DNA of 64,000 nt, taken from Hepsetus odoe (lineage: Eukaryota; Chordata; Actinopteri; Characiformes; Hepsetidae). This document shows, one piece after another, positions 46,593 through 58,207 of the stretch. Numbering within the stretch: position 1 is the stretch's first letter; each line of letters starts with the position of its first letter. Position numbers and translations under genes: made by a program. The stretch lies in NCBI GenBank assembly GCA_017165825.1, contig CM029385.1, positions 2,106,906 to 2,170,905 of the forward strand. Direction: 5' to 3'. Below the pieces are notes generated by a model. The model searched no databases. It was not told where the DNA came from and worked only from the letters and a program-made list of their open reading frames with translations.

Positions 46593-48504
46593 ACAGGCTT
46601 CAGTTACCGCTTCATACTGGTCCGGCACCGAGGACGTCCCCGGTGTGGACACACACTTTCTGTCCATCTTTAATACAGACGTGTACAACAGCAGGGGAAG
46701 AGGCTAATAAACATGTTTGCATCCTCTTTGCTCTCTCTATCCCTCTCTCTATCCCTCTCTCTCTCTGTGGCAGTCTGTCATGGCTACTTTCTTTCCCCCC
46801 TCCCTTCCCCCAGCTTGGAGACTAGAGAGAGAGAGAGAGGCCGAATGATCCTCAAAAGGGCCTCCAGAGCGCCATCCCACCAGCTTATCTCACATTAGAC
46901 ACATTTCAGCCAACCTTGCCATCCCACACCTCCCGGGATGGAGCTGGCAGCTCGCTTGGCTGGCAACGCACACCAGAGAGCGAGAGCATTGATTCTTCTC
47001 CCTTTACTCCTCTCCAAACATCTCTCTCTCTTTCTGTCTCTCTCTCTGAGACCCTGTCCTCACTACTGTTTGCCTTGGAGTGCTGGAACCTCAGGGAAGC
47101 TGCACAAGGGAAGAAAGGACGCTTTCGTGCCATCTGGGGGCGTCCGGGGTTAATTAAGCGGCGTGTCGATTGTAGAGACGCCGCCGTCCCATTGTAATGA
47201 GATGAAGATGTGCATGGCAGACCCTTCAGAGTGCATTTAAAACAACTTTCCACTTTTTCCACTGGTTCAGCAAAGGCCTCTCTCTTCTGCTCCCTCGGTG
47301 TTGCGAGAACGCGACTGCGTGTTACGATTTTCTTGCTTGTTCATAAATTAAAGGGCTCTTATCTTCACTTTTCCGCCATTTAAAAGGTTGACTCTTGTTA
47401 AAAGATACTAATGTAGGTTCACCGCCATCCATACAGGCCATACGTGGGAACGAAGCTGCCTGTTTCTAATCCTAGTTTTTGTGATGTCACAAAAGCAATC
47501 TATATCGCCACATTCAGGCCTCCTGCAGTTTAGCTCCGCCCATTCAGACCGAACGAGCGTTTTCGGCCCCCTGCCGCCCCCTTCATGAGCCGCGAAACCT
47601 GGCAGCCAATCAGAAAAGACATTATTCGCATATCTTAAAGGCACAGCCGGTTTCTTTCCAGCAGAGGTTGGTAAATGACCATTAAGAGATGAATTATGAA
47701 TGATTTTTGAACATCCTCACCTCTGATTGGCCCCTGATTTGCACAGCTCATGTGCATGCTGCAGAACTGCAGAGGCCTAGATTGCAATGTAGATGAACAA
47801 CACAGTTTATCGTGCAGCCTCTCTGCAACACTTCATCCCTCGCTACCAATAAAAATAAAGAATAAAGTGCCTTCACACGGGCTCCGTAAAAACTGACTGC
47901 GGTAAGAAGACGATGTTTAATCTTTCAAACTGAAAGCTCGCTGACACGAGACACATTATGCACTATTACATTACAGAGAAACACGATCCTGAAGTGTATC
48001 GGGAGGCTTTCCTGACAGCACAGTCGACTCCAGAGAGAAGGTGTCCATAACTGCTCCTGGAGTCCTGCAGAGATTAGATAACAAGCACATCTGACAGGCC
48101 GGTCCCTCTAATGGAGGTTTCAGAATTAGGCTGGAAAGGAGGTCTGTAGGCCAGCAGATCTATCAAGTGCATCCCGTTCTGGACCAGCCTCAGCTGTAAA
48201 ACATGACACAACGTCATATTCCGCTCATTTCATAGCACTCGTCCCGCATTTGTCTCCGTTTATTACCGTCGGGAGGAAGCGAAAATAGCTCAGCGCTTCT
48301 AAAGGACTTACAACCTAATCAGAGATTTAATCATCCTTCAGTCGCTGCCTTTGTATCACATTGTTGTTGCACTCTTGCACATGTTTTTTTTGTATTTCTC
48401 TCTCACTCTGGGAATAATCAGAGGGAAGAATATTGCACTCGAAATGGAAGTGTTGCTAAAAAAAAAAAAAAAAAAAAAAAAGAACTTTATCGGACTGGCT
48501 TTGA

Positions 48505-48672
48505 TTCAAAGTGAAAGTGACTACACGTTAAACGCTATTAATGAACAAAATGCATTCTCTTTATTTAACCCACACACACACACACACACACCGTGCAGCA
48601 GCAGGCAGCCATATCAAGCACCTGGGGAGCAGTGGTGGGGACGGTACCTTGCACAAGGGAACCTCACGGATG
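48505..48672 (-). mobile_element. tRNA-derived SINE (antisense, truncated)
   Basis: AAAGTGAAAGTGACTACACG, a (CA)10 run, CCGTGCAGCAGCAGGCAGCC and GACGGTACCTTGCACAAGGG. The tRNA-like head is lost after about 48672. An A22 run (48460-48481) lies just upstream. Confidence 0.8.
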
Positions 48673-49639
48673 CTGGTTTTGGATGCAGTGAAATGCATTC
48701 TTTAGTCACGCTTAAGACTCTGCAGAGAAAATATAAAATAGTAAAATGGATCAAATAGATCTAGATAGAAAAGCTGCACAGGAATATAATCCAGAAATAA
48801 ACTTGAATACACACATGTACAAAGTAGGATTAAAGAAGAACAGAGAAGGTACAGGATAGACCATGAAAAAAAAAATGAGATAGGACGACTAAAAAAAAAA
48901 GTATTTGAGCGCAGCAGGATCTAAGCATTCTGCTCCTCCAGAGCACGACAGACGTAAATTTCTGTTTCAAGTAAATATCTAGAGATAGACATGATTCTAA
49001 TATTTCCTTGCATGCCTGTGAAGTTGCCCTGATGGACTGAAGTCTTTGGTTGTAAAAACTCTTTCCTTGCCACTTTCATCTCATTTGCATCGTAGAAAAC
49101 GGCAAAGCAAGTCTTCGGTGGAAAGATGTGGACCTCCCTCTTCATCGAGACCTCGGTCTGCCTCTTTCAAGGTCATGAAATAACGGCTAAACCCAGGGAA
49201 AAAATTTGGGCTCGAGCTCATAAAGGTCGCGTTCACTCGTCGACTCCTAAATCTAGCATCAACACCCGTCAGACTTTCAGCATCTGCTTCGCCTCGTCCT
49301 CATCTGCCTCCGCCTTGCCCCGAGTATTAACACATCTGACTCGTCTTGCTCACCTCGAACCCGAGTTATTTATACTCCACCCTCGTCACCCTCTCCTCAC
49401 GGGTTTAGTTTTCTGGCTCTTGTCCATATGCGCTCTCTGTTCCCCTTCCAAAAAGTTTACTTTTTAGCAGCCTCTAGCTGCTTCCTCCTCCCTGAGGTTT
49501 GATTTGTTTTAAGACCTTAGTAGTGGCTGGAAGCTGTGAAAGGAAAGATTCTGAAATATGTGGTGATTTTGGCTTGCGGTTGTGATGTTTTTGCCCTGTT
49601 TTGTCCATTATCTAGAAAGTTTCTTTTGTTTTTCGTTCT

Positions 49640-49917
49640 GGAGAACTGCTCAGGTACAGAGATTGGACTGAAAATGAGAGACAACAACACTGTCCTTCAG
49701 AAAGATCTGGAGAACTGCTCAGGTACAGAGACTGGACTGAAAGTGAGAGACAACAACACTGTCCTTCAGGAAGATCTGGAGAACTGCTCAGGTACAGAGA
49801 CTGGACTGAAAATGAGAGACAACAACACTGTCCTTCAGGAAGATCTGGAGAACTGCTTAGATACAGGACATTTAAACAGAAATGAGATATGATGGGCTCA
49901 AGACTTTTGCACAGTGC
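49640..49917 (+). mobile_element. MITE fragment with about 3.5 internal units
   Basis: Units containing CCTTCAGGAAGATCTGGAG (first one AGAAAGATCTGGAG) at 69-bp spacing, then ATGATGGGCTCAAGACTTTT and GCACAGTGC, the terminal repeat. The left flank (GTTCAGACGTAG) is missing, so the copy is 5'-truncated. Confidence 0.83.
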
Positions 49918-51034
49918 AGGAGGTGTGGCCTACTTTGCCTGCCAGTTTTTAGTCATTTCCTGCCTCAAGAATCGACTCTCCTGTTGCCTAGCAACCTGCA
50001 GCTACTGCCGCATACCAGCTACAAAACGTTTTATATTTTTTATATTGGTTTCTGATTTTTTTTTGCAGTTTTCCACCATTTCAGCTGATTAAAAACAAAA
50101 CCTTGGGATTGCTTGGGATGGATTTCTCGGCTTGAAAGGAGCCTTCGAAACGGGCGCATCCATCCGGCGCATCCTTCCGGCCTTCAAATCCAGCTTTTGA
50201 AAGTCGTGCCTTGTTGAGAGAGCTAATAAACGACTCCTTTAGACTTTCATTTGGAGTCTTTGTTGTCTTCATCGTACAGCTAAGCCCATTTCATGTAACG
50301 TATTTAAACCTCTGGTTAAATTAATTGCCTGAATGAGCGTTTAATTACTCAGTTTCGTATTATAATTGCACCATTTTTTATACGGGCAGTGACAACCCCA
50401 GTGTCCGCCGGCTTGTTTGTGACCACTAGTGACATTTCCGCTTGTTTCTCCACTGAAATAACACCGCGCCGCTGCATTATGGCTGTGAAATATGGCCGGG
50501 GCTGCTGGCGTAACGGACTGTGGGGCTTCTGCTCCTGCAGGCCTGCTCCTTTATCTCAGCTGTTGTCTTGTAACATTATGCTATGGATTGGGTTTTATGA
50601 AGCGTCGCCTGTTAGAAATGTCACTTCACGGTATTTGAGCAGCCCGGGGGCTCTGGGTGAGGGTGTGTGTGTTGTACTTGGCGAACGTGAAGCAGCCAGT
50701 CACGGGCAGCGGTCAATAGCAGACCCTGGGAGCGAAGTGGACCATAATCAACCTTTATAGCGCCGAATATTTTGCAGCGTTTTACACATGGACCCGTATC
50801 GATTGATGCATTCGCAGCCCAGATAAGATGCTCAATCAGCTTCTGGTATCTCATGTGCCCTGTGCCCCTTATCTGCACTGGCACACGTCTGGGATTAGCA
50901 GCCTGGACTTTAATAAGCCGCTCAAAAGTTTCCCGATATGGTGCCAGGATTTGATTGTTGGGGATTGTTCGAGAAGAAAAGAGACACGGAAAGGCATCGA
51001 GTCAGGTCCCTTTATCGGTGTAAAATTACAGTGG

Positions 51035-51265
51035 ACAGTTGTGCGACTAAGCCCCATAATCAGAAGATTGTGAGTTTGAATCAGGACCAGTAGGTTGTCC
51101 TGAGGTACCCTTAAGCAAGGTACCATCCCCATCACTGCTGCCCGGCCTCTGGATATGGCTGCCCCCTGCTGCACGGTGCTTGTGGGTTAAGGATGCGTTT
51201 TGCTGTTTCACTGCATGCTGTGTTTCACGATGGCAAATGGTCCCTTTCACTTTCACTTTCACATC
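51035..51265 (+). mobile_element. tRNA-derived SINE (sense)
   Basis: GACTAAGCCCCATAATCAGA, GTAGGTTGTCCTGAGGTACC, CAAGGTACCATCCCCATCAC, GCTGCCCCCTGCTGCACGG and GTCCCTTTCACTTTCACTTT. Confidence 0.84.
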
Positions 51266-51414
51266 TAGCTCAGAGAGGTTTTTTGTGTTTTAATGGATCT
51301 CGCTGGGTGTGATGTCGTCCCAGACTAGGCCTTCATGACAGAAACAATAACGGAACGTCTGTGGAGATCTTGCAGGATGTGTAGGCAGGAAGGATGGGTT
51401 TACTCCAGTGTGCG

Positions 51415-51535
51415 AAGTCGAGCCACCCAGGGAGCAGTGATGGGGACGGTACCTTGCTCATGGGTACCTCAGGGCAACCTACTGGTCTTGGAGTCGAACC
51501 TAAGACCTAATTCTTAAACACTAGGCCACTGCTAA
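51415..51535 (-). mobile_element. tRNA-derived SINE (antisense head part)
   Basis: GCAGTGATGGGGACGGTACC, CATGGGTACCTCAGGGCAAC, CTACTGGTCTTGGAGTCGAA and AAACACTAGGCCACTGC. The 3' body is missing. Confidence 0.8.
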
Positions 51536-52044
51536 AACGTTCCTTCTTGGAAAAAGAAAATAATTTATTTGATAGTATATCTTAAAAATCTTTCCAAAGC
51601 TTCATTAATCAAAATCTTCATTTTATTCAGGACCCAGTAACAAATGTGGCAAAAGTAAAAAAAATACTGCAGAAAGGCAAAAAGGCACGGTTTGCTAGAA
51701 TTGAGAAAAGGATTGAATTCTGGGAAAATTTGAATGGAAATCCTTATATTTATTCCTTTCCTTCGCATTCATTTCTCCTGGCGTCTCTCTTTTTTGCAGG
51801 TCAAAGTCACAGAATCCTGAAGGATTCTCACGTAGCTTGAATGATTTGTCGCCCGTAGCAGCTGCACAGCCACAGTGCTGTTATTTATTGAACACTTGCT
51901 GCGTTTGCATGATGTTTGGTCGTATTTCATGGAAATTCAAAGGCCTAAATCTGTCAGAAAATGACGACGGGTGTTCGTGAATACAGTTCGCTGTTGTGCG
52001 GTTTAAAAAAAAAAAAAAAACGTCAAGCTTTTCTATGAGCTTTT

Positions 52045-52195
52045 CTACACAAACACCGTCCAGTATGCGGCACCCGTTTCCAGCATTTGGTGAGCAGTGA
52101 TGGGGACGCTACCTTGCTCAAGATTACCTCAGAACAGCCTACTTGGATTCAAACTGACGACCTTCTGATTATGGCGCTTAGTCCTTAACCACTCC
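52045..52195 (-). mobile_element. tRNA-derived SINE (antisense, partial)
   Basis: ATGCGGCACCCGTTTCCAGC, GTGAGCAGTGATGGGGACGC, CCTTGCTCAAGATTACCTCA and GCGCTTAGTCCTTAACCAC. Diverged. Confidence 0.75.
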
Positions 52196-52550
52196 TTTTA
52201 CTGACAGTGAAAAGAAAGGAATTTGGAGGAAGCAGCCTGGATGGTCTCCAACATTCGTCCACACCGGAGGGATGTCCGTGAAAAAGTTCCCGAAAGAGAT
52301 CTGAGCGTCCTCTACCTACCCACCAGTTCACTGTGAGAAATATCAAAATGATGGTTATGGCAAACCAGTATGTCCACCTTTTGTCATGGGATGGCAGGGA
52401 TGGACCAGTCAGGATAATCATCGGGCCTCAACCTGCCCCAGAAATAGACGACAAGGAGAGCCATGTGTCCGAGGACTGCTTTGCATTTGGAAGATCTTAT
52501 AGTTGATGGCATTCATGTGCATTAGTGAGATGGAGACAATTTCCTATGAC

Positions 52551-52552
<2 letters not shown>

Positions 52553-52602
<50 letters not shown>

Positions 52603-52640
52603 CTCTCTCTCTCTCTCTCGGTCTCGCTCTCTCCCTGGCC
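52553..52640 (+). repeat. (TC)n microsatellite with CTCGGTCTC interruptions
   Basis: About 45 CT units broken twice by GGT. Confidence 0.95.
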
Positions 52641-53189
52641 TGATTCTCAGCAGCTTGCTGCTGTCTCATTTGGTCCTCTCGGCTGAGCGGGAGCTCCTGG
52701 GCCACGTCGTTTGTCACTGTCAGTGCGGCGTGTGATGAGGAAACAGGAGGAGAGCAGGGACGCTTTGTTAAATTCCTGCCATCGCATGTTTCCCAAAAAG
52801 CTTGTGTCAATTCCCAGGTGCTGGTGCGCGGAGCCCATTAACTAATCCCCCCGAGACACTCTACAGAGAGGCAGGCAGGAAGAAGAGTGTCTCCACACCT
52901 GTGGAGAGTTTGGCACACGTCTGAGGACAGTTTAATGGAGATCCAGCATCAGCTTCTCACCACCTGCATCCCTAATAACTCCTGAAACTGCAAAAGGGTC
53001 CCGAGTTCACTTCGCCCCTCTCGAGTCTCTTCTCTCACGAGTCTGAGGCTCAAGTCTGCGGAGTTTGAATGTGAGCTGAGCTTATATTAACACAGCTTTA
53101 CATAACACGTCTTCCTTCAGGACTAGAAAAATCCTCACATTAATAACGAGCTCCTGTTCTGTGGAAGGTTTAATTAAGTACTCACTTGT

Positions 53190-53485
53190 TTTCTGAGCCG
53201 CTTGCGCTGATTGGGGTAATGGGCTGTGGTCTATCCCAAAGCTCATAGGACAAAAGGTGGGAAAGGTCACCAGTCCAGACACACAAACATCTGGAGGACA
53301 ATTTAGCATCTCCAGTCCACCAGGCTTTGGACGGTGGGAGGAAACCAGAGCTCCTGGATGAAGGCCATGCAGACACAGGAGAGCATCCCCAATCCACAGA
53401 AAGGGCCCAGACGGTCCCATCTGGGAATCGAACCCAGGAGCTTCTTGCTTTGAGGAGACAGCGCCACCCACTTCACCACCACATT
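53190..53485 (+). mobile_element. fish interspersed repeat (second copy)
   Basis: GCTCATAGGACAAAAGGTGG, GACACACAAACATCTGGAGG, GGACGGTGGGAGGAAACCAG and TGGGAATCGAACCCAGGAGC. It matches the order of 41120-41420. The minus-strand 143- and 146-codon frames over it are not genes. Confidence 0.75.
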
Positions 53486-54829
53486 TGCTTGTTCGTTGAA
53501 GCACATCAAGCAAATCTCATTCACTTCACAATCCATGAAGTCCGTCTCTTGAAACCAAGCTGCAAAAACGGGCAGTTCTGAAGCCACTGTTTTTATGATG
53601 TCACAAAAACCAGTGCATTTACATACAACCACCTGCGTTTCAGCCAAAAAGGAGCAACACAGTAGAGTAAAGATGTAAAGCATTAGCAAAATGAGCTCAT
53701 TTTGGAACGTCGAAGCATAAAGATGTATCCTAGTCGACCCCACGAATAAAAAGTCCTGAAAAAGAGCACAGCAGTGCCTGATTGATCCTCAACTTCACAT
53801 CGCCGGTAAACAGTTCATTGCTCAGATTATCAACGGCGCAGAAAGTGAGCAAAGACAAACGAAAGTTTCCTTAAAGTTGCATCGTTTTTCTAAACTGGCT
53901 CATTAAGGAGCCCGGAGAACCGGCTCCTTTTTCTCCGTCCGTGTGCTGGCGAGCCTCCACTCCCGCAGACGGAGCCGAAGAGATTAGATAGCGGTCAGCG
54001 CTACCTCTTCATCCAGCGCTATCCTTCCTCTCATATCTGATTTCCTTTGACAGAAGGAGCACGCGTTCCCTTCCTGGAGTCGCAGCAGTGCCCCGAGCCT
54101 CGCTCACACTTGCTGCAGTCTGTAACCGAGCTGCCTGACAATCGGATTTCTCGCCAACGTCGACCTTTTATTGAATTTATTCATTTATTCTGTTAGTGGT
54201 CGTTTCAATAACGTGCAGAAGCAGATCTCGGGTCCGGGGGCTCTCTTGCAGGACGTCTCAACCTCGGACCAACCTGAGGAAACACAAGCTGTGCAAATGA
54301 ACTGCCCAGTGTTCCCAGACTGGGCACGGTTATGACCTTTCAAAAATGTAATTCATACGTTTCATATCCCAACCTTTACAGAACTGGAGTCGGTTGATAT
54401 ATTGTGGGCCAAAAGTCCTGCTGGAAATTCTTCGATTTTCACCTCTTTTCTAATTGAATGGATTTTTTTTCACCATACCTTGAATTACGAATCACGTTAA
54501 AAGCAGAATTTATTAAATACCCGCACGAATTTCAGAGTTTCTTGTGTGCCATATTGATTTGATGATGATGTGACTCCACAAGTGGAACAGAGCAGATCCA
54601 CCAGAAGGTCGTCTGAACGTACACCTTCCCAGTTAAAGACAGGAAACTCAAACACACGCCAAAAAGTAAAGGCTTTGACACGATCAGTGTCCTAAATTTA
54701 AGACTTCAAAGATTTCTCCTTCACACAGACAGTCTCCCTGGAACTTGGGGTTCAGGGTCTTGACTCAGGAACCCAGTGGTGTTAGTGATGGAGGTGGGAT
54801 TTGCATCTGCGACTTCTTGGACCGTAAGC

Positions 54830-55035
54830 AAGTATCCGACCACCAGACCACCACGCCAGGCTCGAATCCCGGACCAGCAGGTCGCCCTGAGGTAACCTTG
54901 AAGTATCGTCCCCATCACTGCTCTCCACTGCTACACGGTGTGTGTGGGTTAAATACAGAAGATGCATTGCGTTGTGGTTCACCGTGTGCTGTGCCTTGTG
55001 TTCACAATGTCAAGTAGTCACTTTCACCTTCACTT
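54830..55035 (+). mobile_element. tRNA-derived SINE (sense)
   Basis: GACCACCAGACCACCACGCC, AGGCTCGAATCCCGGACCAG (B-box-like), CATCACTGCTCTCCACTGC, GATGCATTGCGTTGTGGTTC and GTAGTCACTTTCACCTTCAC. Confidence 0.82.
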
Positions 55036-56009
55036 TCGAACGCAGCAAGGAAAAACGATTCTTTCTCCCCTCGCGCCGCATCACTGAAAAGCAACACGTT
55101 CTGCACAATTTATCTTTTTTTTTTATGAGTGAGAAAAACTTCAAACCAAAGTGAAAATGTAGCGAATAAGGATTCTTCCATTAATGGACCAAAATTGGAA
55201 ATAAATGTAAATTTTTTACATTTATTGTTGAATTTTTTTCGTGCGTTCTCAGACACTGGGGCTCCACCGCATGTAACGAAGCTCCGAAATATTAATAGCG
55301 AGTACGTCGCTTCCATATCGCCCAAATGCACAACGAACCTTCTTTTTCTGGGTCTCTCAGTCACTTACTCACGCCTCCCTTCAGCCTCATGCTCTTAATA
55401 AAAGTACATGCATTATGAATGTAACTCTAATGGCGTCCGCCTGCCGATAGACAGTCGCCTGATAAATGAATTCATGGACCAGAGTAATGCAGGGCTCTTT
55501 GCCACTGATCATGGTGCTTTAATTCAATTGGGTGCCATTCGAATGATGCTGGGATGAAGACCCTGAGATCATAGTAAATAACCGTTTCTATGGAATAATA
55601 ATGTTGTAGCCATTAGGACGTCCCAAAGGCCAGGCCCAGTGTAAATTTGTGATGGATAGCTGAGTCCTGAGTGGTCTTCATTTTTACAGATTTGGTTAAA
55701 CGTTGGACTCATTAAGATGAAAAGAGCAAACAATAAAAGTTGGCATTTTTATACGAAACGCATTAAACTATCAAAGGTCATCTATTGTAGGCCTTTAGAC
55801 AGCCTGGACACAAGGACCACTTTATAGAGGACTTTCTGTCTCTTAACCTTTCAGCGAAAACATGCTCGATCATAATCCAGTGAAGTATTCTAACAAATCC
55901 ATCACTGGGTTTACTGGGGGCGTCCTTACTTTGAGGAAGCCGAGCGTTTGGACAGTTTGAGAACATCGGTCTGCTTAAATTTAGTGAGGAGGGCTTTAGT
56001 TATTACTGT

Positions 56010-56535
56010 CATGCTGTCCAAAAGTCATGAGACAACCCTCATTTACTCATATTTTGCTTCCGAAGAGGAGCAGTTCTCCAGATCTTCCTGAAGGACAGTG
56101 TTGTTGTCTCTCATGTTCAGTCCAGTCTCTGTACCTGAGCAGTTCTCCAGATCTTCCTGAAGGACAGTGTTGTTGTCTCTCATGTTCAGTCCAGTCTCTG
56201 TACCTGAGCAGTTTGATAGTTCTGTGTTGGTTAATCCACACAGTGATCTACGTCTGAACCTTCAAGCACAACAAAGCTTCAAACTGAAGACATGAAGCAG
56301 AGAAGAAACACTGCAGATGATTCCAGATGATCAGGTGATCGGTTTCTGCTGACGATGAGTACAGTATCTAGAACCTTTTGCTGGCGTTTGCTGAACATTT
56401 GCTGCTGTTTCTTCAATTAATCAGCTCATTATGCCAAAGATCAGACAGGCTGACGGGTGTAACAAAGGTGTTTTTTGCACCAACAAGATTCCCTACAAAA
56501 TCTAAAGAAACGGGTCTTTTGCAGAACACTGTTTA
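56010..56535 (-). mobile_element. MITE copy, antisense, two internal units, both ends
   Basis: GTCCAAAAGTCATGAGACAA then CCCTCATTTACTCATATTTT at the left; two full units; CTACGTCTGAACCTTCAAGC; and AAAGAAACGGGTCTTTTGCA then GAACACTGTTTA at the right. About 525 bp. Confidence 0.83.
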
Positions 56536-57456
56536 TTCACAGGTTAGGTATCCTCAGTTTTTGACACTTGATCACTTATATGCTTCCATATTTTTTGTTC
56601 TATTGGACATTTTGCCAACAGAAAAACAGTTAATATGCAAACAAGATGTTATCTACTTAAACACTCTTCACTGTAGATGTTGGACACACTCCAGAGCGAA
56701 GATATGACAGGTGATTGAAATCTCATTATTTTATTGTTTAATCAAGAGATCGCAGCACGGGGAAGAGAGTCCAAGCTAGTTTTAGCACCTAACTGAGCAA
56801 AAATGCAGCTTTGAGCAGTAAATATGGAATTCCTGACCATGTTTTCATCAGTGTGAATGTTGTTACTGCAGGCAAAATATGCTTGGGTTCTAGCTTTAGG
56901 TTCTAAAAGAAGGCTTTTGACTGATGTTGATGATTGTGGGCAGAGCTAAAGCTGAATTTTGTACAATGCATTATACGGTAGAACATCACACAACTTCTCT
57001 GTGAGTGCAAAAGCCTTCGGCTGGTTCTTTTACTTCCAGATGAGGGATTCTGGCCAATTACGAGCTGTTCTGTCTGTGAGTTTTCTTGATCTTGCCCTGA
57101 TTTCCACAGTTCCACTTATAACTGCTATTTCTTAATGGCACTGGAACGGCGGATAGTGGGAGCTGGAAGCACTTTGGTTCACATCACCCAGCTTCACATT
57201 CATATCCTCAGCCAGCTGCTCAGAGGAGCTTGTTGAGTTTTGGAGCAGGATTTGAAGGTCAGAGAAATGATTAAGCCCAGCTGACAAATCTTACCTAACG
57301 AGTCACTGGAGAACTTCACTGCTGGAAAGGGTGTCCAAACCATTTAACTCGCCACAGTGACAATATTTTAGTTATAAAAAATATTTGTTTGTGTGTTTTT
57401 TTTATGCAGTGGTTGTTTTGCACAACAGAAGTTTAATGTGAATTACATTTTCCAAG

Positions 57457-58207
57457 CACCCTTATCCCACCCGACCCCGTCCCTTCCCATCCTGTCCCTT
57501 CTCACCCCAGTCCTTCATATCCCATCCCTTCTCACCCCAATCATTCATACCCCAGCCCTTCATATCCCATCCCTTCTCACCCCAGCCCTTCTCACCCCAA
57601 TCATTCATACCCCAGTCCTTCATATTCCATCCCTTCTCACCCCAGCCCTTCTCACCCCAATCATTCATACCCCAGTCCTTCCCACCACAGCCCTTCATAT
57701 CCCAGCCCTTCCCACCCCGTCCCTTCCCACCCCTGCCCTTCAGTTCCCGTTCTTTCTCACCCCTGCACTTCATACCCCAGCCCCTCGCATCCCAGCCCTT
57801 CATATCCCATCCCTTCTCATCCCACTCCTTCATACCCCAGCCCCTCGCATCCCGGCCCTTCATATCCCATCCCTTCTCATCCCACTCCTTCATACCCCAG
57901 CCCCTCGCATCCCAGCCCTTCATATCCCATCCCTTCTCATCCCAATCCTTCATACCCCAGCCCTTCTCACCCCTGCCCTTCAGTTCCCATCCCTTCTCAC
58001 CCCAATCCTTCATATCCCATTCCTTCTTACCCCAATCCTTCATACCCCATCCCTTCTCACCCCAATCCTTCATATCCCATCCCTTCTCACCCAATCCTTC
58101 ATACCCCAGCCCTTCTCACCCCTGCCCTTCATATCCCATCCCTTCTCACCCCAATCCTTCATACCCCATCCCTTCTCACCCCAGCCCTTCATTTCCCATC
58201 CCTTCTC
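57457..58207 (+). repeat. 15/30-bp minisatellite, about 750 bp
   Basis: Units such as CATCCCTTCTCACCC and CAATCCTTCATACCC (15 bp each) alternate about 50 times. A 60-bp higher-order unit (CCCCTCGCATCCCAGCCCTT...) is repeated three times at about 57775-57955. Because the unit is a multiple of three, a 291-codon plus-strand frame and a 210-codon minus-strand frame (GEKGWDMKDWGEKGWGMKDW-like) remain open. No gene is supported. Confidence 0.94.

Noticed and set aside
51797..51840. Acceptor-like TTTTTTGCAG in vstm2l intron 1
   Set aside because: The following sequence hits a stop after 14 codons and does not resemble the V-set domain.
53082..53743. Minus-strand frames of 143 and 146 codons
   Set aside because: They overlap the second copy of the same fish repeat; no homologous protein is recognised.
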